From Oscillibacter sp. (GTDB taxonomy: Bacteria; Bacillota; Clostridia; Oscillospirales; Oscillospiraceae), in NCBI GenBank assembly GCA_014799925.1, contig JAAVHC010000051.1:1-41127 (forward strand): 41,127 nt of DNA, read 5' to 3'. Below are positions 1-7,120 of the stretch, piece by piece. Both the position numbers and the translations under genes were made by a program. Each line of letters opens with the position of its first letter. Position 1 is the stretch's first letter. The notes beneath the pieces were generated by a model. The model ran no database searches. It saw only the letters and a program-made list of their open reading frames with translations, and was not told the origin of the DNA.

Positions 1-15
1 CAGTAAAGTTTAGGG

Positions 16-133
16 CCGCCCTTTTCAAAGGGCGGTGGGTCCAGGCATTAGGCGGCCAAAGGCCGCCCCAGCCCTAAGCCGCGCAAAGCGCGGCCCACGG
101 GGCAAAGCCCTGGTGGGTTTGGGCGAAGCCCAA
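16..133. repeat. Cluster of five consecutive short hairpins
   Basis: Five inverted repeats follow one another in about 120 bases of non-coding DNA. They are CCGCCCTTT/AAAGGGCGG (16-35), GGCGGCC-AAA-GGCCGCC (51-67), GCCGCGC-AAA-GCGCGGC (78-94), GGGC-AAA-GCCC (100-110) and TTGGGC-GAA-GCCCAA (119-133). Four have an A-rich three-base loop. No open frame with a credible ribosome binding site covers them. They could be part of a larger repeat that starts before the window. The function is unknown. Confidence 0.75.
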
Positions 134-167
134 CACTTACTCGTTCTCAACCGCGTCGACTATAGGC

Positions 168-223
168 TAAGCTGCGCAGAAAAGAGCGGATTTAGCCGTC
201 CGCCCAGGACCTTTTCCTTTCAA
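168..223. repeat. 56-bp direct repeat, copy 1
   Basis: This 56-bp stretch recurs at 261-316 with four substitutions. The two copies lie 93 bp apart in the same orientation. Both contain the block GTCCGCCCAGGACCTTTT. It is non-coding as far as I can see. Confidence 0.8.
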
Positions 224-260
224 TTATAGGTATCAAGGGTTACCGTGCGGCAGGCTTAGT

Positions 261-316
261 TAAGCTGCGCAAAAAAGAGCGGAATTGGCCGTCCGCCCAG
301 GACCTTTTTCTTTCAA
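261..316. repeat. 56-bp direct repeat, copy 2, running into an AT-rich hairpin
   Basis: Second copy of the repeat at 168-223, with 52 of 56 positions identical. Its right end forms a 9-bp hairpin, CTTTTTCTT/AAGAAAAAG, at 304-323, followed by AGTATGAGG. Similar AT-rich hairpins followed by a GC-rich stretch recur near 24026 and 27067. Confidence 0.8.
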
Positions 317-345
317 GAAAAAGTATGAGGCGCCGCGAAACAGAG

Positions 346-373
346 ACCGGGCGGGGCCGCTGCCCCGCCCGGT
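346..373 (-). terminator. Terminator-like hairpin after upp
   Basis: A perfect 12-bp stem, ACCGGGCGGGGC/GCCCCGCCCGGT, with a 4-base loop lies 13 bases past the upp stop codon. The U-tract that follows on the minus strand is weak, so termination efficiency is uncertain. Confidence 0.65.
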
Positions 374-386
374 CATTCCGCGCCTG

Positions 387-1022
387 TTACTTCGTTCCGA
401 AAATCCGGTCTCCCGCGTCGCCCAGGCCGGGGACGATGTAGCCGCGCTCGTTGAGCTTCTCATCCACCGCGCCGCAGTAGATGTCCACGTCCGGGTGCTC
501 CTTCTGGATGCGCTCGATGCCCTCCGGAGCGGCCAGCAGGACCATCAGCTTGATGCTGGTGCAGCCGTACTCCTTCATGAAGCCGATGGCCGCGGCGGCG
601 GAGCCGCCGGTGGCCAGCATGGGGTCCACGATCAGAATGTCCCGCTCGGCCACGTCCTTGGGCATCTTGCAGAAGTACTTCACCGGCTCCAGGGTTTCCT
701 CGTCGCGGTACAGGCCGATATGGCCCACCCGGGCGGAGGGCACCATCCGCAGCACGCCTTCCACCAGACCCAGCCCCGCCCGGAGGATGGGCACCACGGC
801 GAACTTCTTCCCCTTGAGCGTGGGGGCCATGGTCCTGCAGATGGGGGTCTCCACCTCTTTTTCCTCCAGAGGCAGGTCGCGGGTGGCCTCGTAGGTCAGC
901 AGCATCCCGATCTCACTGACCAGCTCCCGGAAATCCTTGGTGGAGGTGTTTTTATCCCGGAGGATGGTCAGCTTGTGGGACAGCAGGGGATGGCTCACAA
1001 CATGGACTTTTTCATTGTACAT
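387..1022 (-). CDS. upp: Uracil phosphoribosyltransferase
   Basis: The 211-aa protein converts uracil and PRPP to UMP in pyrimidine salvage, in the cytoplasm. It has the usual family length and the PRPP-binding loop [14 protein letters not shown] near residue 130, along with the conserved [10 protein letters not shown] segment and the C-terminal uracil-binding [12 protein letters not shown] region. The ATG is preceded by AAAGGAG at good spacing. It is the last gene of a minus-strand run tsaE-tsaB-upp, 33 bases after the tsaB stop. A GC-rich hairpin follows its stop. The identification is secure on sequence motifs. Confidence 0.97.
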   Translation of the reverse strand: MYNEKVHVVSHPLLSHKLTILRDKNTSTKDFRELVSEIGMLLTYEATRDLPLEEKEVETPICRTMAPTLKGKKFAVVPILRAGLGLVEGVLRMVPSARVGHIGLYRDEETLEPVKYFCKMPKDVAERDILIVDPMLATGGSAAAAIGFMKEYGCTSIKLMVLLAAPEGIERIQKEHPDVDIYCGAVDEKLNERGYIVPGLGDAGDRIFGTK

Positions 1023-1055
1023 GGCGGTTCTCCTTTGTATTTTTGTGGCAGGATA

Positions 1056-1778
1056 TTACGAATTGGATTCAAATGCAGGTTGATTCTCCTTTTTCGCCGC
1101 CCGCTCCCGCTCCGCCTGACTCAGGCGGAGATACACCGGGGTCAGCTCCTGGGCGGACACGGCGCCGCCCGGCCAGAGACGCCAGGCCGCCAGGCCTACG
1201 CCCACGGCGCTCTGGAGCCGCAGATGAGCCGGGGCCAGCCGGCAGGGGAGGCCCCGCGACCCGAGGAAATCAAAACACAGCCGCGCTCCGTCGCCCACGA
1301 TGGTCAGCGGACCGTCCAGCTCCGCCAGGTCCCCGGCGGCCTCCTCCAGGGAGACGGCCCGGTCCTCCCGCAGGCGGGTCAATTCCCCGGCCTCCGCCCG
1401 GAACACGGCGTTGTAGATCTGCTGCCGCCGGGCGTCCATGGCGCACACGATGTTCCCCTCCAGGTGGGCCAGGGGCCAGGCCATGGCCTCCAGGGTGGAC
1501 ACGGGGACGCAGGGCTTCTCCGCCGCCCAGGCCAGACCCTTGACGGCGGCGGCGCCGATGCGCAGTCCGGTGAAGGACCCCGGCCCCGCCGCGACGGCGA
1601 CGGCGTCCATATCTTCGACGGACAGCTCGCTGTTTTTCAGCAGGTCCTCCACCATGGGCAGCAGGGTCCGGCTGTGGGTCAGGCCGGTGGCCTGCCACGC
1701 GGCGGCCAGGACCTCGCCGTCCGCCAGCACCGCGCAGGAGGCGGCCCTGGCGGAGCTTTCCAATGCCAGCAATTTCAT
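1056..1778 (-). CDS. tsaB: tRNA threonylcarbamoyladenosine biosynthesis protein TsaB
   Basis: A 240-aa member of the ASKHA-fold TsaB/YeaZ family, the non-catalytic partner of TsaD in making t6A37 of ANN-decoding tRNAs. The N-terminal LALESSARAASCAVL strand, the GLTHSRTLLPMVEDLL helix and the signature AVAAGPGSFTGLRIG near residue 65 are all present. The length is normal for the family. It starts 5 bases after the tsaE stop, so the two genes are surely co-transcribed and probably translationally coupled. The expected partner TsaD is not in the window. Confidence 0.95.
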   Translation of the reverse strand: MKLLALESSARAASCAVLADGEVLAAAWQATGLTHSRTLLPMVEDLLKNSELSVEDMDAVAVAAGPGSFTGLRIGAAAVKGLAWAAEKPCVPVSTLEAMAWPLAHLEGNIVCAMDARRQQIYNAVFRAEAGELTRLREDRAVSLEEAAGDLAELDGPLTIVGDGARLCFDFLGSRGLPCRLAPAHLRLQSAVGVGLAAWRLWPGGAVSAQELTPVYLRLSQAERERAAKKENQPAFESNS

Positions 1779-1783
1779 TCGCC

Positions 1784-2206
1784 TTATACTCCCTCAATGG
1801 TAATTTCCCGCCAGTCCTCGTGTTCCGGACACCGGGAAATGGTCACGGTGATCACCGGCTGCGGGAGCGCTCCGGCGATCCGTTCGCTCCACTCCACGGC
1901 GCATACGCCGCCGCGGGTCAGATAGTCCTCCCAGCCGATGTCAAAGAGCTCCTCCTCGCCCCCCAGGCGGTACATATCGAAGTGGAACAGGGGGATGCGT
2001 CCCTCGTATTCGTTCACAATGGTAAAGGTAGGGCTGGTGACCCGGCCCTGAAAGCCCAGGCCTCTGGCAAGGCCCCGGGTGAACGCGGTCTTGCCCGCGC
2101 CAAGATCGCCCAGATAGGCGACCACATCCCCGGCCCGCAGCCGGCGGGCAAGCAGTTCGCCCGCCTGTTCCGTTTCCATCTCGTGATGGGAGAGGAAGGT
2201 CTCCAT
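1784..2206 (-). CDS. tsaE: tRNA threonylcarbamoyladenosine biosynthesis ATPase TsaE
   Basis: The 140-aa P-loop ATPase belongs to the TsaE/YjeE family and works with TsaB and TsaD in t6A synthesis. The Walker A motif GDLGAGKTAFTRG sits near residues 34-46. The family segments SPTFTIVNEYEG, LFHFDMYRL and AVEWSERI follow. The start at 2206 is chosen because it has the AGAGG ribosome binding site and gives the standard length. An upstream in-frame ATG at 2380 would add 58 residues with no similarity to the family. An extended -10 promoter candidate lies at 2250-2258. Confidence 0.95.
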   Translation of the reverse strand: METFLSHHEMETEQAGELLARRLRAGDVVAYLGDLGAGKTAFTRGLARGLGFQGRVTSPTFTIVNEYEGRIPLFHFDMYRLGGEEELFDIGWEDYLTRGGVCAVEWSERIAGALPQPVITVTISRCPEHEDWREITIEGV

Positions 2207-2249
2207 AGCATTGTACCTCTTTCTCCGCCGCTGTGCGGCACATAAGATG

Positions 2250-2258
2250 ATTGTACCA
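2250..2258 (-). promoter_or_regulatory. Candidate extended -10 promoter for tsaE-tsaB-upp
   Basis: On the minus strand the sequence reads TGGTACAAT, an extended -10 element about 45 bases upstream of the tsaE start. No good -35 hexamer is seen at 17 bases, so this rests on the extended -10 alone. Confidence 0.4.
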
Positions 2259-2382
2259 TAAAATTCCAGGGGATAAAAGAGCTTTTTCAAAAAAGCCGGC
2301 CGCCGCGCGCATAATTTCCGCCGCGGCACGCAAACTATCCGCGGCAACACCCGAACACAACCGGAATAAGGAGGACACACAC

Positions 2383-2574
2383 ATGAGCAATTGCACCAAC
2401 AGCGGCTGCGCCTGCACGCCCAACCGCTCCATCCACTGCAGCGTCAATTCCTGCGCCCATCACTGCAAGAACGAGCAGTACTGCGGCCTGGACACCATTC
2501 AGGTGGGCACCCACGAGGCCAACCCCACCGTGAGCCAGTGCACCGACTGCGAGAGCTTCAAGCTGCTGCAGTAA
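2383..2574 (+). CDS. DUF1540 domain protein, small cysteine-rich
   Basis: The 63-aa protein is rich in cysteine, with motifs CTNSGCACTPNRSIHC, CAHHCKNEQYC and CTDC that match the DUF1540 family common in Clostridia and Bacilli. The cysteine spacing suggests a metal-binding fold, but no function is established. A strong AAGGAGG lies 8 bases before the ATG. The gene stands alone between tsaE, which is divergent, and the TauE genes. Its 3' flank carries two inverted repeats (2574-2597 and 2633-2650) and a 31-base dispersed repeat. Confidence 0.85.
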   Translation: MSNCTNSGCACTPNRSIHCSVNSCAHHCKNEQYCGLDTIQVGTHEANPTVSQCTDCESFKLLQ

Positions 2575-2597
2575 TGCTCATTCCAAAGGAATAAGCA
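2574..2597 (+). terminator. Hairpin overlapping the end of the DUF1540 gene
   Basis: An imperfect inverted repeat, ATGCTCATTCC with GGAATAAGCAT, begins at the last base of the stop codon. There is no U-run after it, so it may be an mRNA-stabilising or weak terminator hairpin. Confidence 0.4.
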
Positions 2598-2632
2598 TTG
2601 ATTCTGCGCGGCGTGTGACTCCGCGGCCAAAT

Positions 2633-2650
2633 GCCGGCCCCAGGGCCGGC
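2633..2650. repeat. Perfect 8-bp inverted repeat
   Basis: GCCGGCCC and GGGCCGGC flank a 2-base centre between the DUF1540 gene and the TauE genes. It could act as a terminator stem or a protein site. No U-tract follows. Confidence 0.5.
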
Positions 2651-2657
2651 GCTACAT

Positions 2658-2688
2658 ATTATTTCCGAGCTTTAAGGCCGGAAGCAAT
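2658..2688 (+). repeat. 31-base dispersed repeat, copy 1
   Basis: The 31 bases here match the reverse complement of 33351-33381 at 30 of 31 positions. Both copies lie 3' of a gene in the sense orientation: the DUF1540 gene here, pckA there. The core TTCCG...CGGAA can pair. It resembles a short REP-like intergenic element. Confidence 0.75.
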
Positions 2689-2706
2689 CATGAGAGGGGC
2701 CCTGGT

Positions 2707-3063
2707 ATGACGGACAAACGGAAAAATCAGATTGCCGGGATTGCCGGAGGCCTGGCCAGCGGCCTGTTCGGCGGCGGAGGCGGCATGATTTTGCTGCCGC
2801 TGCTGGTGAAATGGCGAAAGCTGGAGGACCGGAAGGCCTTCGCCACCTGCGTAGCGGTGATCCTGCCCATGTGCTGCGTGTCGGCGGTGGTCTATCTGTG
2901 GCAGGGGAGGCCGGAACCGGCGCTGCTGTGGCCCTATCTGGCGGGCGGCGTCGTGGGCGGCGTCATCGGGGGCATGAGCTTTGAAAAGGTGCCGGTGCGG
3001 ATATTGAAGGTGATCTTCGGGCTGTTTTTGCTCTATGGCGGGGTGAGATATCTGTTATGGTAG
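2707..3063 (+). CDS. TauE/SafE-type permease, first half-size subunit
   Basis: A 118-aa membrane protein with about three or four hydrophobic segments. It carries the glycine-rich GIAGGLASGLFGGGGGMILLPLL motif region typical of one repeat of the TauE/SafE (DUF81) permeases, which export sulfite or organosulfur anions. Full permeases have two such repeats in about 250 residues, so this is one half. A GAGAGGGG ribosome binding site precedes the ATG. The next gene overlaps its last codons and encodes the second half, so the two products probably assemble into one transporter. The substrate is not known. Confidence 0.85.
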   Translation: MTDKRKNQIAGIAGGLASGLFGGGGGMILLPLLVKWRKLEDRKAFATCVAVILPMCCVSAVVYLWQGRPEPALLWPYLAGGVVGGVIGGMSFEKVPVRILKVIFGLFLLYGGVRYLLW

Positions 3064-3434
3064 AGTGGATGCTTCCGTTTCTGGCGGCGCTGGCCACCGG
3101 CGCGCTGTCCAGCTGGGGCGTGGGCGGCGGGACGCTGCTGCTGGTGTGCATGACCCTGTTTCTGGGCGTGGGGCACCGGGAGGCCCAGACGATCAACCTG
3201 CTGTTCTTTCTCCCTACCGCGGGGATCAGCCTGTTTTTTCACCGGAAGAACGGTTTTCTGGACAAGGAGACCTGGAAGGAGGCCGCCCCGCCGGGCGCGG
3301 CGGCGGCGCTGGCCGGCGCGCTGATTTCCTTTGCGGTGGATGTGTCGCTGCTGCGGAAGCCCTTCGGGCTTTTCCTCCTGTACGGAGGAGCGTCGATGCT
3401 GCTCAGCGGAATAAAGAAGGGAGGCCGCCGGTAG
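3057..3434 (+). CDS. TauE/SafE-type permease, second half-size subunit
   Basis: A 125-aa membrane protein homologous to the preceding one. It has the repeat motif ALSSWGVGGGTLLLVCMTLFLG near residues 17-38, and its ending GLFLLYGGASMLLSG parallels GLFLLYGGVRYLL of the first protein. The ATG lies within the last codons of the upstream gene, a 7-bp overlap that implies translational coupling. Its stop codon sits inside an 11-bp perfect hairpin (3419-3444). It is most likely a heteromeric partner of the first half. Simple gene fission of a canonical two-repeat permease is the alternative reading. Confidence 0.85.
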   Translation: MVEWMLPFLAALATGALSSWGVGGGTLLLVCMTLFLGVGHREAQTINLLFFLPTAGISLFFHRKNGFLDKETWKEAAPPGAAAALAGALISFAVDVSLLRKPFGLFLLYGGASMLLSGIKKGGRR

Positions 3435-3444
3435 GCGGCCTCCC
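3419..3444 (+). terminator. Hairpin at the end of the TauE pair
   Basis: GGGAGGCCGCC and GGCGGCCTCCC form an 11-bp perfect stem around the stop codon, with a 4-base loop. It is a likely transcription stop or mRNA 3' end between convergent genes, though the T-tract is short. Confidence 0.6.
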
Positions 3445-3478
3445 TCGCTGCACGATTTCTCATCGTCTGAAATATTGT

Positions 3479-4903
3479 TTATGAATCATCCCTTTGATTC
3501 AATATATTTCTTACAATCCAGGCAATCATTGTTTTCCTTACTATTCTGCGATATTCCATATATTTATCCGAAAACTCTTCAAATATCGGATTCAAATATG
3601 GATTCAAGCTGAAATCAAATTCAAAAAACGAAAATTCTCCGGAATGAAATAATTTTGACCGTATTTCATACATGTCGTCAACATAACTTTTTTTAGCGGA
3701 TGGACAATATTCCTTCACAAACGCTGAATAACTCAATCCTTCTGCTTTTGCCAGGCTTTCAACGCTTGCGACTAAAAGCGCAATTTGGAAAGACGATGCG
3801 TTCATTCCAATTATGGCGCTCATATTGTATAGTCTGGAGCTGTTTCTGAAATATTTCTTCTTTTTATCGTCCAGGTTATCTATTCCCCTGAAATACGCTC
3901 TTATACATTTGGGAATTTGTATTTCCTGTCCAAAGAAGAAGAGGTCTTCCATGATTTCGTCCGCGTATTCCGGCTGGGATTTGGGAACTTTTTCTAATCT
4001 GTGCTTTTCAAATACTTCCTCGATATGTTTCGTATTTCCATAGCTTTGAATCAAATTCACATCACTGTCATCCGGAAATTTTATGGAAATGACCCCGCTG
4101 TCCAGGTTTTCTCCTTTTTTCGCGTCAGCCAGCGTGGTTAACCCATTCATATTATTTTTTATAACGAGATTTAATTCCCCGTCTACAAACGAAGTACGAT
4201 AACGTTCATGTGAGATATTTCTCTGACAATGTGCGTCAAAGGACAGCCTTGCAAAGTTGCGGTATATGGATTGCGGCTCATAAAAGCTGACGTCCAGTAA
4301 AACTGACAGATATCCGGCGAAATCAGCCACAATATTATATGCTCTCGCTCTTGCCTCCTGAATATTGGCAGCCTTTATTTTTACATCGAACGCCACAATT
4401 TGTTCCGTAAGAGGCTCTGATCTTTCCCCATGGCCAATCGCATGAAAAATCAGATTGCAATTTTTTAAATTAAATGAATACGTACCTTTTATAGGGTACG
4501 AATTGTACATCAGTTTGTAAATTCTTACCGTCTTGGGCTTATCATTTTCAGATCGGATTTCCTGAATGGACCTGTATATATCAAGATTCTCATAATAGTA
4601 TAATTTCACATCCATTGTGTAATCAGTCAAATCGTCCTCGCACTGATATATGCCTAACTTTACTTCATAAACAGTCTTTTCATCATACTCCAGCACTAAA
4701 TTCATCCTGACCTGGCTGTTACGCATATCATCTGAAAAATCTGCCGTCACGATAACATGTCCATTATCGTTCTTACTGGCATGAAAAACCTCGCACTTCT
4801 TATACAAAACATGTTTTACCAAATTAATTACATCTATTCCCTTGCAATCAATATCATTCAGTACTATGGGATAATGAATCCCTTCCGCAACGGCTTCATT
4901 CAT
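3479..4903 (-). CDS. AT-rich HEPN-domain protein, ApeA-like
   Basis: The 474-aa protein is probably soluble. Its C-terminal third contains a helical region with LLVASVESLAKAEG followed by MYEIRSKLFHSGEF. The R415-X4-H420 pair in this stretch is the HEPN ribonuclease signature, in the form seen in ApeA-like HEPN domains. The N-terminal two thirds are beta-rich and I do not recognise them with confidence. The start at 4903 has AGAGAGG upstream; an in-frame start at 4954 overlaps the LacI gene and lacks support. The gene is strikingly AT-rich and uses codons such as ATA and AAT freely, unlike all neighbours, which points to horizontal transfer. By analogy with ApeA it could be an antiviral RNase, but that is inference. 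Confidence 0.7.
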   Translation of the reverse strand: MNEAVAEGIHYPIVLNDIDCKGIDVINLVKHVLYKKCEVFHASKNDNGHVIVTADFSDDMRNSQVRMNLVLEYDEKTVYEVKLGIYQCEDDLTDYTMDVKLYYYENLDIYRSIQEIRSENDKPKTVRIYKLMYNSYPIKGTYSFNLKNCNLIFHAIGHGERSEPLTEQIVAFDVKIKAANIQEARARAYNIVADFAGYLSVLLDVSFYEPQSIYRNFARLSFDAHCQRNISHERYRTSFVDGELNLVIKNNMNGLTTLADAKKGENLDSGVISIKFPDDSDVNLIQSYGNTKHIEEVFEKHRLEKVPKSQPEYADEIMEDLFFFGQEIQIPKCIRAYFRGIDNLDDKKKKYFRNSSRLYNMSAIIGMNASSFQIALLVASVESLAKAEGLSYSAFVKEYCPSAKKSYVDDMYEIRSKLFHSGEFSFFEFDFSLNPYLNPIFEEFSDKYMEYRRIVRKTMIAWIVRNILNQRDDS

Positions 4904-4946
4904 CGGAATATTTCCTCTCTTTATATTTGTTTTGGCAGGCGGGAGC

Positions 4947-5954
4947 CTATTCAAGGACCCGGCAGGAGGACCTCTCGATAAGCGTCGGCGTGAGGATCCG
5001 ATGGGTATACCCCGCCAGCTCGCTCTGGATCTTATCCAGCAGGCTGTCCACCGCCACGGAGGCCAGCATCTTCATGGGCTGCTCGATGGTGGTCAGATTG
5101 ATGCGGGGGAGGCTGCTGTACCGGATGTTGTCAAAGCCCAGAAGGGATACGTCCTCCGGAATGCGGACGCCGCTCTCCTCCGCGGCCTCGATGATCCCCA
5201 GCGCGTTGGTGTCCGTGGCGGCGAAAATGGCGGTGAAGCGCCGCTCCTGGGCGAACAGCTGCTTGGCCAGCTGGTAACCGTATTTAATAGAAGTCAGGGG
5301 GAAGGTGTTGTTGCAGTACTGGGGCGTCAGGCCCAGGTCCTGACAGGCGGCGGCGTAGCCCTCGGACCGGAGCTGGTGGGTGGTGCTGCCCCGGCGGCGG
5401 CCAAAATACAGGATGGCCCGATGGCCCAGGCCGTAAAGGTATTCCACGCCGATGTACGCGCCCCGGTAATTGTCCACGGAGACATAGCTCTCCGGGACCT
5501 CCCGCAGGTTTTCCCCCACGAACACCGTGGGGAGGCGGGAGAGGTAGGGGCGCAGCTTCTCGTAGCTCTCCGGGCCGGAGGGCACCAGGATGATGCCGTC
5601 CACCTGCCGGCCGATCATCAGCTCGAACAGCTCCTTCTCCTGCTCCAGATCGCGGGAGGAGTTGCATAAAATGATATTGTATCCCCTGGCGCGGGCCTGG
5701 CGGTCAATGTGATACGCCAGCTCCGACATGAAGGGGTTGTTCACTCCCGTCAGGATCAGGCCCAGCAGCTTGGTGCTCTTCATCACCATGGCGCGGGCCA
5801 CGGTGTTGGCGGTGTAGTTCATTTCCTTGCATACCTGGAGGATGCGCTCCCGGGTGTCCACGCTGATTTCCGGACTGCCGGACAGGGCGCGGGAAACGGT
5901 GGAGTAGGACACACCGGCCGCTTTTGCTACATCTTTGATGGTCACATTCTTCAT
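4947..5954 (-). CDS. LacI-family transcriptional regulator
   Basis: The 335-aa repressor has an N-terminal helix-turn-helix, VTIKDVAKAAGVSYSTVSRALSG, with the hinge helix around TANTVARAM near residue 50. A periplasmic-binding-type sensor domain fills the rest. The ATG at 5954 is preceded by ACGGAGG. It is divergent from the four-HAD gene cluster, and a CG-centred palindrome lies downstream of the cluster promoter, so it most likely controls that cluster. The AT-rich HEPN gene follows on the same strand after 43 bases with no clear terminator, so it may share this transcript. The ligand cannot be deduced, although the family usually binds sugars or sugar phosphates. Confidence 0.93.
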   Translation of the reverse strand: MKNVTIKDVAKAAGVSYSTVSRALSGSPEISVDTRERILQVCKEMNYTANTVARAMVMKSTKLLGLILTGVNNPFMSELAYHIDRQARARGYNIILCNSSRDLEQEKELFELMIGRQVDGIILVPSGPESYEKLRPYLSRLPTVFVGENLREVPESYVSVDNYRGAYIGVEYLYGLGHRAILYFGRRRGSTTHQLRSEGYAAACQDLGLTPQYCNNTFPLTSIKYGYQLAKQLFAQERRFTAIFAATDTNALGIIEAAEESGVRIPEDVSLLGFDNIRYSSLPRINLTTIEQPMKMLASVAVDSLLDKIQSELAGYTHRILTPTLIERSSCRVLE

Positions 5955-5980
5955 ATGCCGACCTCCGTTACGAAAATAAT

Positions 5981-5995
5981 CCGAAACCTTTTCCG
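5981..5995. promoter_or_regulatory. Possible autoregulatory LacI-type site
   Basis: CCGAAACCTTTTCCG is an imperfect palindrome with GAAA and TTTTC arms, located between the regulator's promoter and its start codon. The arms resemble the AAACGTTT site at 6311, but the CG centre is lost, so assignment is tentative. Confidence 0.3.
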
Positions 5996-6002
5996 TAAAA
6001 TG

Positions 6003-6031
6003 ATTGTAAGGCTTGCCGCACGAAATTGCAA
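6003..6031 (-). promoter_or_regulatory. Promoter of the LacI-family regulator
   Basis: On the minus strand TTGCAA and TACAAT are separated by exactly 17 bases. The -10 element is about 50 bases before the start codon. Confidence 0.65.
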
Positions 6032-6261
6032 GAGCCATTTGCTCAAATTTGGATATTTTCTGTACTTATGCACAGTTTATAACGGGGAATATCCGTCAAA
6101 AAGACGGAAATTGACTAAAGACCGGAAGACTGCGGAGGATTGGCCGGAAGTTTTTCGAAAACATCAACGGAAGAACCGGGAATATTGCCGGAATCCAGTA
6201 AAAACAAAAGCATTTCCCGCGAGACGGGCAGCTTTTTCAATGGAGACAGCTGGGAACGCTG

Positions 6262-6290
6262 TTGACAAATCCAAAAAAATGAGGTACAAT
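6262..6290 (+). promoter_or_regulatory. Promoter of the HAD gene cluster
   Basis: A consensus -35 TTGACA and a -10 TACAAT are 17 bases apart, about 65 bases before the first HAD start codon. This is one of the strongest vegetative promoters in the window. Confidence 0.85.
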
Positions 6291-6310
6291 CTGGACATCG
6301 TAAGGAACGG

Positions 6311-6318
6311 AAACGTTT
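6311..6318. promoter_or_regulatory. Candidate LacI-family operator
   Basis: AAACGTTT is a perfect CG-centred palindrome, the hallmark core of LacI-family operators. It lies about 20 bases downstream of the -10 element of the HAD cluster promoter, a position suited to roadblock repression. The regulator is divergently encoded next door. Confidence 0.6.
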
Positions 6319-6355
6319 GAACCGACGAACGCCGGAGAAGGGAGGCGCGGGGGCG

Positions 6356-7120
6356 ATGATCCGGGGTGTTTTGTTTGATCTGGGCGGCACGCTGCATGTG
6401 ACCGATTCGCCGCCCGGGCGGGACGTATGGTTTGCCCGGCGGCTGCTGGACCGGCTGGAGGACTATGGCATCCGGCTGGATGTGCCGCCGGAGGTCCTGG
6501 CGGAGAAGCTCTATGAAAACGGGGAGGCGTACAAGCGCCACTCCGAAAAGGATCTGAGGGAGCTTCCCACGGCGGATATCTGGAACGACTGGTACCTGCG
6601 GGACTGGTCCATTGGCCGGGAAAAGCTGGCGCCCATAGCGGAAGAGCTGAGCTTTCTCTATGACTATGAGCGGCTGCGGCCGCTCCGCAGGCCCTACATA
6701 AGGGAAACGCTGGACGCTCTGCGGGCGCAGGGGATGAAGCTGGGGCTCATCAGCAATATCATCTCGCTGTCGGTGGCGCCCCACTTCCTGGCGGAGTACG
6801 GGGCCAGGGAGTATATGGACTGCATTGTGCTCTCCAGCGTCACGGGCATCCGGAAGCCGTCGCCGGACATCTTCCGGGCGGCGGAGCGGGAGCTGGACCT
6901 GAAGCCCGAAGAATTGGCCTATGTAGGCGATACGCTGTCGAGAGACGTGCTGGGCGCCAGGAACGCCGGATGGCGGCTGATGATTCAGATCAGGAGCGCC
7001 AGCGGAGCGAAACGGGATAAAGGGCTGGAGCATTCCGGCCTGGAGCCCGATTATATCATCCGGGAACTGAACGAGATCCCGGAAATCATCCGCAGGGAGA
7101 ACGAGGAGGAGAAGGAATGA
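6356..7120 (+). CDS. HAD-superfamily protein 1 of a four-gene array
   Basis: A 254-aa HAD-fold protein. Motif I is D8-L-G-G-T, with Gly where phosphatases have the second Asp. Motif II is LGLISN, motif III is the Lys in GIRKPSPDIF and motif IV is YVGDTLSRDVLGA. A helical cap lies between motifs I and II and includes IWNDWYL. The ATG at 6356 is preceded by AAGGGAGG; an upstream ATG at 6317 lacks a ribosome binding site. It is the first gene after the promoter and overlaps the next gene by 4 bases. It is the most diverged of the four paralogues. The substrate is unknown, and without the second Asp ordinary phosphatase activity is doubtful. Confidence 0.85.
   Translation: MIRGVLFDLGGTLHVTDSPPGRDVWFARRLLDRLEDYGIRLDVPPEVLAEKLYENGEAYKRHSEKDLRELPTADIWNDWYLRDWSIGREKLAPIAEELSFLYDYERLRPLRRPYIRETLDALRAQGMKLGLISNIISLSVAPHFLAEYGAREYMDCIVLSSVTGIRKPSPDIFRAAERELDLKPEELAYVGDTLSRDVLGARNAGWRLMIQIRSASGAKRDKGLEHSGLEPDYIIRELNEIPEIIRRENEEEKE

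Noticed and set aside
1-386. CRISPR array or rRNA fragment
   Set aside because: The hairpins differ in sequence and there are no regular spacers. No rRNA motifs are visible. No CRISPR-like array was seen elsewhere in the window.
285-1925. A 546-codon open frame on the plus strand
   Set aside because: It runs antisense through upp and tsaB, both certain genes, and has no supporting ribosome binding site.
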